Origin: Halobacillus_B sp963739045
GTDB lineage: Bacteria > Bacillota > Bacilli > Bacillales > Halobacillaceae
DNA length: 64,000 nucleotides
Direction of reading: 5' to 3'
Assembly: GCA_963739045.1 (NCBI GenBank)
Contig: CAVTYY010000004.1
Location: 124,001-188,000, forward strand
Both the position numbers and the translations under genes were made by a program. Of this stretch, positions 34,563-42,673 are shown one piece after another. The first letter of the stretch is position 1. Each line of letters opens with the position of its first letter. The notes under the pieces are model-generated. The model was given only the letters and a program-made list of their open reading frames with translations, was not told the origin of the DNA and searched no databases.

Positions 34563-36005
34563 TTATATTCTAAACAGCTCTATGAAAGTGTTGACAGGAG
34601 TATCTGTAAGCTCTTTATAGTCCTCACAAATATTAAGAATTCGATTCACTTGGCGGAATGGAAATCGTGTTTTCAGATTACTTTGAAATTTATTTAATAG
34701 AAGCGGTATTCCTTCGTCGCGGCGACGGCGATGGCCTAGTGGATATTCAATGGCGATCTCTTCTGTAGAGGTGCCATCGTTAAAGAACACTTGGACGGCA
34801 TTGGCTATGGAACGCTTCTCAGGATCTAGGTAATCTTTGGTGTACTGTTCATTCTCAATGGTTTTCATGACATTTCGCAAACGGTCGATTTCAGGGTTAC
34901 GGGCTACGTCGTCTTCATAATGGTCGGCATTCAAAGATCCATACAATAGACCAATAGCTGTAATGTATTGCAAACAATGATCACGGTCTGCAGGGTTGTG
35001 CAGCGGCCCTTTTTTATCTATGATTCGGATGGCAGATTCATGAGTCGTAATGGTAACGCGATCAATTTCAGCAATTCTTCCTTTCACTTGATCATGAAGT
35101 TCAATCGCCGCTTCTGCTGCCGTTTGGGCATGAAATTCAGCAGGAAATGAAATCTTAAATAAGATGTTTTCCATCACATAAGAATCGAATGGACGTGCCA
35201 AGGTGAGTTCCTTTCCATTGAAAAGGACATCTTGGAATCCCCAGCAAGGTGCAGACAAGGCGGTCCTATACCCCATTTCTCCGTTCATTGTCATCATTGC
35301 TAGCCTGACACCGCGACTTGTTGCATCACCGGCCGCCCAAGATTTCCTTGAGCCTGTGTTTGGTGCATGTCTGTAGGTGCGAAGACTAGAGTTATCGATC
35401 CAGGCTTGCGAGACCGCATTCGACACGTCTTCTTTATTGCCTCCTAACATGGCTGTTACTACCGCTGTTGTGGCTACTTTCACGTAAAGAACGTGATCAA
35501 GACCTTCACGATTGAGACTGTTTTCTAGAGCTAACACCCCTTGGATTTCATGTGCCTTCACAATATTTTCAAGAACGGTATCCATCTTCAGCGGCTCTTT
35601 TCCTTCCGCAATTCGTTTCCGGCTCATGTAATCGGATATGGCGAGGATTCCACCTAAGTTGTCCGAGGGATGTCCCCACTCTGCGGCAAGCCACGTATCA
35701 TTGTAATCAAGCCAGCGGATCATGCATCCAATATTAAATGCTGCGTGGACGGGATCCATCTCATAAGATGTACCGGGCACACGGGAGCCATTCGGTACGA
35801 TGGTTCCAGGTACAATAGGTCCTAAGTGCTTTGTACATTCCGGATACCGCAGGGCAAGAAATCCGCATCCTAACGTATCCATCAAAACGTATTGAGCGGT
35901 TTCTAAAGCTTCGCTGCTGGTGATTTTTCCAAAAACTGCGTATTCTGCGATTCGCTCCATTACTTGATCAGTCGTTTGTGATGTATTAACTTTCACTTCT
36001 GTCAT
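34563..36005 (-). CDS. mmgE: 2-methylcitrate dehydratase
   Basis: A 480-residue MmgE/PrpD-family dehydratase converting 2-methylcitrate toward 2-methylaconitate. Typical stretches are DTLGCGFLALRYPEC near residue 44, DYNDTWLAAEWGHPSDNLGG near 99 and GSRKSWAAGDATSRGVRLA near 219. The ATG follows a GGTGGAGATAACTT ribosome-binding site. It is separated from the synthase gene by a GC-rich hairpin with a T run, which should lower its expression relative to the synthase. Confidence 0.95.
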   Translation of the reverse strand: MTEVKVNTSQTTDQVMERIAEYAVFGKITSSEALETAQYVLMDTLGCGFLALRYPECTKHLGPIVPGTIVPNGSRVPGTSYEMDPVHAAFNIGCMIRWLDYNDTWLAAEWGHPSDNLGGILAISDYMSRKRIAEGKEPLKMDTVLENIVKAHEIQGVLALENSLNREGLDHVLYVKVATTAVVTAMLGGNKEDVSNAVSQAWIDNSSLRTYRHAPNTGSRKSWAAGDATSRGVRLAMMTMNGEMGYRTALSAPCWGFQDVLFNGKELTLARPFDSYVMENILFKISFPAEFHAQTAAEAAIELHDQVKGRIAEIDRVTITTHESAIRIIDKKGPLHNPADRDHCLQYITAIGLLYGSLNADHYEDDVARNPEIDRLRNVMKTIENEQYTKDYLDPEKRSIANAVQVFFNDGTSTEEIAIEYPLGHRRRRDEGIPLLLNKFQSNLKTRFPFRQVNRILNICEDYKELTDTPVNTFIELFRI

Positions 36006-36042
36006 AAGTTATCTCCACCTTTTCAGTATGTAATGTTTTTTT

Positions 36043-36070
36043 AAAAAAAGAAGGCCGGGACCTGCCCGGC
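36043..36070 (-). terminator. intra-operon terminator/attenuator
   Basis: GCCGGG / CCCGGC with a five-base loop, followed on the reverse strand by CTTC and a run of seven T, lies between mmgD and mmgE. Read-through must occur if mmgE and prpB have no promoter of their own. Confidence 0.85.
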
Positions 36071-36079
36071 AGCTTGTTA

Positions 36080-37195
36080 TTAAGGGTGCAGGCCGCGTGG
36101 TCCCGTATAGAGAACTCTTGGTCTGAACAATTTGTTGTTAGCGTATTGTTCGGATACATGAGCGCACAACCCAAGAGTACGGGCAGCAAAGAATATAGGG
36201 GTATATAAATCAATCGGAATCCCTAGCAGATAGTAGACGGGTGCTGCATAGTAATCCAAGTTAGGGTATAGACTCTTTTCTTCTTTCATCAGCTGTTCTC
36301 CTGCTTCGCACATTTCAAAAAGTTTCTCGCATTTTCTATCTGCAGCTAGCTCACGTAACGCTTCTTTCATAAGAGCCGCTCTTGGGTCCATCTTCTTCAT
36401 GTACACGCGATGTCCGAAGCCCATGACTTTTTCTTTATTCTTAAGTTTTTCATAAAGAAGGTGGCGGAATCCATCGATTGTTTCTCCTTCCAAAAGCATG
36501 TGCATGACTGCTTCATTCGCTCCACCGTGGAGGTTGCCTTTCAATGAAGAGACGGCTCCAGTGAGTGCGCCGTAGATGTCTGCGTTTGTCGAAGCAATGA
36601 CGCGTGCTGCAAAGGTGGAGTTCGGCATTTCATGTTCACTATAGACCATTAAAGATTGATCAAAATAGTCCGCTTCAGCTTGTGTCGGCTCTTTGCCCGT
36701 GAGCATGTACAAGAAATTCGTACTATAAGGAAGTTCTTGTTTTGGTTCGATAACAGCTTCATCACGAAGGATATGATAGCTATTCGCCACGATGTTTGGA
36801 ATCTTTGCCAGTAGTCTGAGAGCGGTTTTACTAATTTCAACTTCGCGGCGTTCATCTAAATTTTTTTCGTATCCTGCAAGTGCGGATATCCCTGTTCGTA
36901 AAGCATCCATCGGGTGAGTTTCTTTAGGCAGTTTGTTGAATAAGGAAAATAAGCCTGCTGGCAGGTCATATTCTTTTTTGATTTCCTGCTCAAGAGAAGA
37001 GCGTTGTTCGTCATTAGGAAGCATGCCGTGGAGTAAAAGCTGGACTAAATCCAGGTATTTTTTATTCTTTGCCAGCTCAATGAGATCATAGCCGCGGAGG
37101 ACGATTTCTTCCGCATCCACATCTAAATAAGACAGCTTTGTTTCTGTGGCAATGACACCGTCTAATCCTGGTTTATAGGTCGTTTTTTCTAACAT
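36080..37195 (-). CDS. mmgD: 2-methylcitrate synthase / citrate synthase
   Basis: A 371-residue type I-like citrate synthase family protein. The active-site histidines are in LHGGANEAVMHMLL near residue 233 and GFGHRVYMKKMDPRA near 268, with the catalytic Asp region LDYYAAPVYYLLGIP near 322. Context with mmgE and prpB identifies it as the methylcitrate synthase joining propionyl-CoA and oxaloacetate. The ATG at 37195 follows GAGGGGGATTTTCT. A cre-like site lies 22 bases upstream and a cobalamin riboswitch 380 bases upstream on the same strand. Confidence 0.93.
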   Translation of the reverse strand: MLEKTTYKPGLDGVIATETKLSYLDVDAEEIVLRGYDLIELAKNKKYLDLVQLLLHGMLPNDEQRSSLEQEIKKEYDLPAGLFSLFNKLPKETHPMDALRTGISALAGYEKNLDERREVEISKTALRLLAKIPNIVANSYHILRDEAVIEPKQELPYSTNFLYMLTGKEPTQAEADYFDQSLMVYSEHEMPNSTFAARVIASTNADIYGALTGAVSSLKGNLHGGANEAVMHMLLEGETIDGFRHLLYEKLKNKEKVMGFGHRVYMKKMDPRAALMKEALRELAADRKCEKLFEMCEAGEQLMKEEKSLYPNLDYYAAPVYYLLGIPIDLYTPIFFAARTLGLCAHVSEQYANNKLFRPRVLYTGPRGLHP

Positions 37196-37216
37196 AGAAA
37201 ATCCCCCTCGCTTTAA

Positions 37217-37230
37217 AGTAAACGTTTTCA
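37217..37230 (-). promoter_or_regulatory. cre-like CcpA site before mmgD
   Basis: On the reverse strand TGAAAACGTTTACT matches TGWAANCGNTNWCA except at the last base. Carbon catabolite repression of the mmg operon through CcpA is known in B. subtilis, which fits this position. Confidence 0.65.
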
Positions 37231-37423
37231 AAAAATGTTTTGATTATTCCTTGAAGGTACCGGTGGCCTTCAGTAAATTATCTTCAAGGAAAATAGAGAT
37301 GGCCACTTCAAGTTTTTCAATTTCATAGTTTGGATTATCTTGACTGACAATCTAAACTGGTTTACACAATAATCAATGGGGATGGTCCAATAAATTACCT
37401 TTAGAAATGGAAATGCAGACAAT

Positions 37424-37451
37424 AAAAAAACAACTTCCTAAGAAAGTTGTT
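37424..37451 (-). terminator. terminator between riboswitch/short ORF and mmgD
   Basis: On the reverse strand AACAACTT / AAGTTGTT with a six-base loop is followed by seven T in total. It lies 36 bases after the stop of the 15-codon ORF and would end, or condition, the riboswitch transcript before it reaches mmgD. Confidence 0.85.
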
Positions 37452-37486
37452 AAGTTAAGAGCACAGCAATATATTTCGAGCATGGA

Positions 37487-37534
37487 TTAATCAGGTACAG
37501 GTTGTACACGTCCGTCCATACTTTTCACTCGCAC
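37487..37534 (-). CDS. 15-codon ORF controlled by the cobalamin riboswitch
   Basis: A GTG start with an excellent AGGAGGTG ribosome-binding site (37539-37546) opens MRVKSMDGRVQPVPD and stops. It is the first and only ORF after the riboswitch and before a terminator. It could be a regulatory leader peptide, a genuine micropeptide, or the remnant of a B12-regulated gene. I recognise no homologue. Confidence 0.4.
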   Translation of the reverse strand: MRVKSMDGRVQPVPD

Positions 37535-37571
37535 TTAACACCTCCTATCCTCGTAGGTATTGATGTTTGCT

Positions 37572-37740
37572 GACTTAGGCAGGTCTCCTGGCTTATGATC
37601 ATCACTCCCTGGATCCTTCCCATTCTCAACGGAGAACAGTGGTTATTCCAGTTTGCTCACAAATACAGTTGCGGGACAGCATCGGATTTATACCGATTTC
37701 CCTTTTAAGCAAATAAGCATTGAACCAACTTATTTGCACC
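37572..37740 (-). ncRNA. cobalamin (B12) riboswitch
   Basis: The reverse strand reads, in order, AAAAGGGAA, GGTATAAATCC, GCTGTCCCGCAACTGTA, GTGAGC, CCACTG, GGGAAGG, GGGAGTGATGATCA and the B12 box AGCCAGGAGACCTGCC, which is the conserved core of the adenosylcobalamin element. A GCAAATAAG / CTTATTTGC hairpin precedes it. Such elements usually turn off B12 synthesis or uptake genes, or B12-independent alternatives, when the cofactor is plentiful. Downstream on the same strand are only a 15-codon ORF, a terminator, and then the methylcitrate cycle genes. Confidence 0.95.
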
Positions 37741-38003
37741 TCAGTCTAAAGCGTATTTAGTTTTGACTTTATCAATGTAACAAAAATTCCGAAAATAAAC
37801 AATAATTTCCTTAAAGAATGGTTAGGGGTATCTTTCAATATAAACAGGATGCAGTAGAAAGGATAGACATCATAAAGTTTAAATGAAGCAAAACTAGAAC
37901 TTGAAAGAGTTAAGGAACAGTTGAATAAACGAATGTAAATATTATACAATTAATTTGTGCATGATATTTCTAACAAAATTATTGAATGGGAAGTGATATT
38001 CCT

Positions 38004-38354
38004 GTGCTTTTCTTATGTGGATTGCTATTTCTGGCGGCAGGATTTTTCATGTACGTAAGACCCCCAAAAGAAATTAATAACTGGTATGGCTACAGAACTC
38101 CATTGTCGACAAAAAATCAAGATAACTGGGAGTTTGCTCAAAACCACAGCCGGAAAATGTTTCTTAACTGCGGAGTACTTATGATCTTGCTAGGCGCTGT
38201 AAGTGGTTATTTCCTCTTTGAAGGCAATACGGAAGTTATATTTATCGTGGAGACCTTCGTTGTACTGCCAATATTTTGTGCGGTATTACTTTTTTCAACT
38301 CACATTCGTTTAAAGAAATTTGATCGTCTTTCACATAAAAACAAACGATTTTAG
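38004..38354 (+). CDS. SdpI-family membrane protein
   Basis: A protein of about 116 residues with three hydrophobic segments and the SdpI-family signature INNWYGYRTPLSTKNQDNWEFAQNHS. In B. subtilis SdpI is both the immunity protein against the SdpC toxin and part of its signalling; most homologues have no toxin partner, and none is seen here. The GTG at 38004 has GGGAAGTGAT eight bases upstream; an ATG at 37986 has no ribosome-binding site. Confidence 0.82.
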   Translation: MLFLCGLLFLAAGFFMYVRPPKEINNWYGYRTPLSTKNQDNWEFAQNHSRKMFLNCGVLMILLGAVSGYFLFEGNTEVIFIVETFVVLPIFCAVLLFSTHIRLKKFDRLSHKNKRF

Positions 38355-38389
38355 TAGACTTCGTGATCTTAACCAAAGAAAGAACGCGA

Positions 38390-39448
38390 TTATTTAATAT
38401 TTCGAATTAGTTCTTTATATTGTAAATCCCCATATCCGATAGTCGGGAAAAGCGCAAATAAATTTGCAAGCAATTCAGCTGTCGATAAGTTTCTATTCTT
38501 TTTGATATACTTTGTTACTGGATTCTCATCGTTCAGCATCATTAAGTATAGATCTATGGCCTGGTACATCACGGGAAGTACTTTAACAGATGTTTGTCTG
38601 TGATTGACCAGTACGTCTTCATATACAGTAAAATAATGACCGAGCTCAAGTTCAGTTTGGCGTACCTTAAATTCATCTTCTCTGAAACTATGTAAGAAAA
38701 CTCTTCCCGTGTAATTAGACTGTTCAAGGTAAGCGAGAAGGGTGAGAAGGTTCATTTGACAAAACATGTCTTCGCCAAACCATAAGATCATACATTGATA
38801 ATGGTTGTTAAAGAGATTATTTAAGGGATTGATGACCTTATTAATATAATCTTCTGCCGTCTCCTGGTGTCCCATTGCTCTTGTTTCTATGAATTCCTTA
38901 TTAAAAATTTTTTGAGTTGTGGCGTTTACACACATCGCTTCATTAAAAGGAGCGTAATCAGAATGCCCCATAATTTTCTTCTCCTTAAATTCCTCATACA
39001 TCACTTGACCATTTAATATACTTAGGACATGTTCATCAGCCATATCCCAGGTTTTATTCACCTTCATTTTTTGAGATAAATCCATTACTAATCCTTCCCC
39101 TTTCTTATGGATAGATAGTTTAGTAAACGATTGAACGGGCAGTTTGTTTCGTTGATATTCTCCGGGACTTATACCAAAGACAGACTTAAATGCCTTGCTA
39201 AATGCTTCTTGTGAAGAATAATCATAATCAAATGCAATATCAATGATTCTCTTTCCCAGGGCTAAATCCCCTGTAGATAAGTACAATCTTCTAAGCAGTA
39301 GATATCTCCTAATAGAAACCCCTGTTATTTGGTGAAACTTAAAGGAACAATAATAAGGGGAATATCCCATTTTATTTGCAAGATCATCTAACGAAAAGTC
39401 ACTTTTCAACCGGTCTTCCATCCAGTCAATCATAGATGCAATATTCAT
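38390..39448 (-). CDS. AraC-family regulator with large C-terminal domain
   Basis: A 352-residue protein. The N-terminal 100 residues hold two AraC-type helix-turn-helix units (FSLDDLANKMGYSPYYCSFKFH; DIAFDYDYSSQEAFSKAFKSVFGISPGEYQ). After a linker, residues about 205-350 form a domain opening CMILWFGEDMFCQMNLLTLLAYL and ending FPTIGYGDLQYKELI, reminiscent of DUF1835-type sequences but not one I can assign firmly. The ATG at 39448 follows GAGGGGGAGAGAT. It is divergent from the DinB-like gene. Confidence 0.8.
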   Translation of the reverse strand: MNIASMIDWMEDRLKSDFSLDDLANKMGYSPYYCSFKFHQITGVSIRRYLLLRRLYLSTGDLALGKRIIDIAFDYDYSSQEAFSKAFKSVFGISPGEYQRNKLPVQSFTKLSIHKKGEGLVMDLSQKMKVNKTWDMADEHVLSILNGQVMYEEFKEKKIMGHSDYAPFNEAMCVNATTQKIFNKEFIETRAMGHQETAEDYINKVINPLNNLFNNHYQCMILWFGEDMFCQMNLLTLLAYLEQSNYTGRVFLHSFREDEFKVRQTELELGHYFTVYEDVLVNHRQTSVKVLPVMYQAIDLYLMMLNDENPVTKYIKKNRNLSTAELLANLFALFPTIGYGDLQYKELIRNIK

Positions 39449-39631
39449 ATCTCTCCCCCTCTTATTATGTAGGATAAGTGAATTCTGTGTGGTCCTTTTG
39501 ATATTTATTGTGTTGAGCAATAATTTTTATAAAAAAAGGCATTAACGAGTCCGAAAAAGGTTTTTCAGCATGAATAGAGAACATTAATACTTAATCATAG
39601 TTTAAATAGCTCAATATAGAGGTGAATGATA

Positions 39632-40108
39632 GTGCTGAAATTATTTGAATACAATTGGCAGGTTCGCAATGATTGGTTTACATGGTGTGAAGATCTTCCA
39701 CAAGAAGAATTAGTAAGAGAACGAACAGGCGGGGTTGGCAGTATATTATATACCTTATTTCACATTGTAGACGTTGAATACAGCTGGTGCAGTGTTTTGC
39801 AAGGGAAACCAGATCCACAGGAACCCCCTTTTGAAGAGTATAGAAGCTTACAGAGCGTGCGTGATTTATCAAACCGCTGTCATGAAGAAGTAGAAACATG
39901 GATCAGGTCATGGACGGACGAAATGGAAGATCTCGACCTTACACTGCCTAATTTCCATGGAGGAACTTCAACCTATAAATTCGGGGAAGTGATACGTCAT
40001 ACAGCCGCTCATGAAATTCACCACATGGGCCAATTGTCGATATGGGCACGGGAACTGGGACGTGCGCCTGTTACAGCAAACCTAATTAACCGAGGTCTAT
40101 ATGAATAA
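39632..40108 (+). CDS. DinB-family protein
   Basis: A four-helix-bundle DinB/YfiT-like protein of 158 residues with the putative metal-binding histidines in LFHIVDVEYSW near residue 45 and HTAAHEIHHMGQL near 129. These proteins often act as metal-dependent thiol-transferase-like enzymes with unknown substrates. The GTG at 39632 is six bases after GAGGTGA; the ATG two codons upstream lies inside that site. Confidence 0.85.
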   Translation: MLKLFEYNWQVRNDWFTWCEDLPQEELVRERTGGVGSILYTLFHIVDVEYSWCSVLQGKPDPQEPPFEEYRSLQSVRDLSNRCHEEVETWIRSWTDEMEDLDLTLPNFHGGTSTYKFGEVIRHTAAHEIHHMGQLSIWARELGRAPVTANLINRGLYE

Positions 40109-40431
40109 AGGATATCTCAATGGGATCATGTTTGGAAACATTTATTCCAATAGGGGTGATCATTAATCACTCTAAAGGGTGTCTTCATTTTTTCAAAAAT
40201 GCTCTTTAGATTGCTGTAGTGACAAAGTCAAAATATCCTGGAGCTGTGCTCTAACATAGATTCCAAATCATTTGACTTCTCCTGATTGGCTTGATATATT
40301 CCTGTTAGTTTTAATAAAGGATTTGTATTGATGTTAACTAGATCTTTACCAATCATGGGAAAGATCTATATTTTTTATAAAAAATGAAAGTGAATGCTGC
40401 ATTCAATATTATTGATTAAGGGGAATTGGCA
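40109..40431. other. intergenic region between DinB-like and terC genes
   Basis: I see no supported ORF. The region contains the AGATCTTT / AAAGATCT terminator-like hairpin (40340-40376) and AT-rich sequence. I looked for the yybP-ykoY manganese riboswitch that precedes some terC-like genes and did not find its conserved core. Confidence 0.5.
40340..40376 (+). terminator. terminator-like hairpin before terC
   Basis: AGATCTTT / AAAGATCT with a 12-base loop, then TATATTTTTT. Placed 56 bases before the TerC start, it may be an attenuator of that gene rather than the end of the distant DinB gene. Confidence 0.7.
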
Positions 40432-41220
40432 GTGGAATCCATATGGTTGGAATACGGCTGGACGTTAATCATTCTCATAGGATTAGAAGGGTTATTATCT
40501 GCTGACAATTCACTTGTACTAGCAGTAATAGCTAAACATTTACCTGATGGCCAAAAGAAACGTGCAATAAATTACGGGATTATAGGGGCATTTATATTTA
40601 GATTTGGCGCGCTATTCGCCATTTCGTTTATTGCAAATGTATGGCAGGTTCAAGCCGTTGGTGCCGTGTATCTGATTTACTTAGGTGTGAAAAATATAAT
40701 TGTAGATTCGGACAGTAGTGAGTCATCAGAAGGTAAGAACGCTAAAGGCAAAGGGTTTTGGCCCACCGTCGTTAAAATAGGAGCAGCGGACCTGGTGTTT
40801 GCGATCGATTCTATTCTAGCTGCCGTAGCCCTGGCTTTGGATCTTCCGAATTCTCCTCTCCCTAAATTCGGCGGAATGGATGGAGGGAAATTTGCCGTTG
40901 TGATGCTTGCTGGTATTGCTGGATTAATTTTAATTAAATTTGCTGCTTCCTGGTTTGTGAAGCTTCTCGACACTCGGCCCAGCTTAGAAACCACAGCCTA
41001 TTTAATTGTCGCTTGGGTTGGAGTGAAGCTTGCGGTTATTACGCTGTCTCATGAAGAAGTGAGCATATTAAATGAGAACTTCGCTCATAGTTTGGGATGG
41101 AAATTAACTTTTTGGGGCGTATTATTGTGTATGGCGATAGGCGGCTGGTTTTTGTCAGGCAAGAAAGCAGACAAGAAAAAACGGGATAATAAAAAGTATT
41201 ACAGCAACTCTAAATCCTAA
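40432..41220 (+). CDS. TerC-family integral membrane protein
   Basis: A 262-residue TerC protein with seven hydrophobic segments, the acidic motif GLEGLLSADNSLVLAVI near residue 17 and ADLVFAIDSILAAVAL near 122, whose aspartates are conserved in the family, and a basic C-terminal tail. Bacillus homologues export Mn2+ to metallate secreted enzymes or relieve metal stress. The GTG at 40432 is eight bases after AAGGGG; the TTG two codons earlier is too close. Confidence 0.9.
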   Translation: MESIWLEYGWTLIILIGLEGLLSADNSLVLAVIAKHLPDGQKKRAINYGIIGAFIFRFGALFAISFIANVWQVQAVGAVYLIYLGVKNIIVDSDSSESSEGKNAKGKGFWPTVVKIGAADLVFAIDSILAAVALALDLPNSPLPKFGGMDGGKFAVVMLAGIAGLILIKFAASWFVKLLDTRPSLETTAYLIVAWVGVKLAVITLSHEEVSILNENFAHSLGWKLTFWGVLLCMAIGGWFLSGKKADKKKRDNKKYYSNSKS

Positions 41221-41240
41221 TACAATCCTAGTAACTCACA

Positions 41241-41279
41241 AATAACCCGAACCAATGATTAACCTTGGTTCGGGTTATT
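41241..41279 (+). terminator. palindromic terminator, repeat family B copy 2
   Basis: AATAACCCGAACCAA / TTGGTTCGGGTTATT with a nine-base loop, 20 bases after the TerC stop. It shares the CCCGAACCA.TGATTAA core with the element at 2377-2418. Confidence 0.8.
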
Positions 41280-41303
41280 CTAGCTGGCAATCAATGAAGG
41301 GAC

Positions 41304-41328
41304 GGCTATATCCTTCCTGGATATAGCC
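41304..41328 (+). promoter_or_regulatory. perfect hairpin in the uppP leader region
   Basis: GGCTATATCC / GGATATAGCC with a five-base loop and no T tail lies 176 bases before uppP. It may be an RNA structural element or protein-binding palindrome. Confidence 0.4.
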
Positions 41329-41503
41329 GCAGCATCCCTGGCATATCCCTAGAATCATAACTTTTCCACTTCATTAATAGACTTTAATAAGACGAGTCCT
41401 GGTTCATGGCGATTTTTTACACCATTCATGGGGTTCCATACCATTAAGCTCAAAAATAAGGATCGGTTTATACACATATACTAAATATAGGGAGAAATAA
41501 ACT

Positions 41504-42328
41504 ATGGGATTATGGGAAGTCATCGTATCCATGATTTTGGGGTTGGTAGAAGGGCTGACGGAATTTGCTCCCGTCTCTTCAACGGGACATATGATAATCG
41601 TCGATGAATTATGGCTGCATTCTAAAGATCTGTATAGTCTACCTGTAGCCAATACCTTTAAAATAGTCATTCAATTGGGGTCCATACTGGCTGTAGTCGT
41701 GATATTTAAAGACAAGTTTACTCAAATGCTTCACTTGAAAACTGATCATCGGGAGCAGGGGAGAAAATTAAGACTGTCTCAAGTGATCGTGGGAATTATC
41801 CCTGCTGGAGTTTTAGGTTTTGTATTTGAGGATTATATTGATACTTATCTGTTTTCCGTTAAGACCGTCATCTTCGGTCTTGCTGCTGGAGCATTGTTGA
41901 TGGTGTATGCGGATTCTATTCAAAAAAGCAAGATCATAACTACTATGAGTGTAGATCAGATCTCCTATAAGCAAGCGTTTGGAATGGGGTTATTTCAGTG
42001 TATCGGGCTTTGGCCGGGGTTTTCCAGATCTGGGTCGACGATTTCAGGAGGCGTATTGCTTGGAATGAGTCATCGAGCTTCCTCGGATTTTACTTTTATT
42101 ATGGCTGTACCGATTATGTTAGGTGCCAGCGGTCTCTCTCTGATAAAAAATTTCCAATACTTCACGGTTGAGGCGTTTCCATTTATTTTCATAGGCTTTA
42201 TAAGCGCGTTTCTCTTTGCACTTTTGTCTATTCGATTTTTCTTGAAATTAATCAATCGAATTAAACTGATCCCTTTTGCCATTTACCGCGTTCTATTAGC
42301 TGGTGTAATTTATCTCCTGTATTTTTAG
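41504..42328 (+). CDS. uppP: undecaprenyl-diphosphatase
   Basis: A 274-residue BacA/UppP membrane phosphatase that regenerates undecaprenyl phosphate for peptidoglycan and teichoic-acid synthesis; extra copies give bacitracin tolerance. It has the signatures GLVEGLTEFAPVSSTGH near residue 14 and GLWPGFSRSGSTISGG near 166, and about eight membrane segments. The ATG follows AGGGAGAAATAAACT. Bacillaceae often carry several uppP copies; whether this is the only one cannot be told here. Confidence 0.93.
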   Translation: MGLWEVIVSMILGLVEGLTEFAPVSSTGHMIIVDELWLHSKDLYSLPVANTFKIVIQLGSILAVVVIFKDKFTQMLHLKTDHREQGRKLRLSQVIVGIIPAGVLGFVFEDYIDTYLFSVKTVIFGLAAGALLMVYADSIQKSKIITTMSVDQISYKQAFGMGLFQCIGLWPGFSRSGSTISGGVLLGMSHRASSDFTFIMAVPIMLGASGLSLIKNFQYFTVEAFPFIFIGFISAFLFALLSIRFFLKLINRIKLIPFAIYRVLLAGVIYLLYF

Positions 42329-42673
42329 AGTAGTTGAATCTTTGTGTGATTAGTTCCAAGCTTAGCATCCATTTAAAGTGATAATTCGTAAGCCGGCATC
42401 CGTGCGGGCTTTTTTTACTGTCAGGAAATTCTAAGAAATGATTTGGGTGTGGATAAAATGATTGTGTTACTGTTCTTTGGGCTGACTTTTGTCTAATAAA
42501 CGCAGCGAATACTTCGGTGTTTCTGTCCTCAGTCTTTTAGCTTAAGAATCCTACAGATCTTAATTCGATCCTTTTACCTGTTTTTGATAAAACTATTTAA
42601 AATCAGGTTCATCTATTTCTTTCCAGGGTAGGAAATAGAAGATTTAAATTTATTAAGTTAGAATGGTGATCAC
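42329..42673. other. intergenic region between uppP and the DUF2254 gene
   Basis: Apart from the terminator at 42390-42416 and a small CTATTTC / GAAATAG hairpin near 42613-42640, I see no supported gene or recognised RNA. Confidence 0.5.
42390..42416 (+). terminator. Rho-independent terminator of uppP
   Basis: AGCCGGCA / TGCGGGCT with a TCCG loop and one mismatch, followed by seven T. Confidence 0.85.

Noticed and set aside
37244..37351. 36-codon open frame upstream of mmgD on the reverse strand
   Set aside because: It has no plausible start codon or ribosome-binding site and coincides with strong inverted repeats, so RNA structure explains it better.
40109..40431. Possible yybP-ykoY manganese riboswitch before the terC-like gene
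   Set aside because: The conserved GGGGAGTAGC-like and ACCGGCC-like core segments are not present; only an intrinsic hairpin is visible.
41404..41445. 13-codon ORF between terC and uppP
   Set aside because: No ribosome-binding site and no sign of selection; treated as chance.
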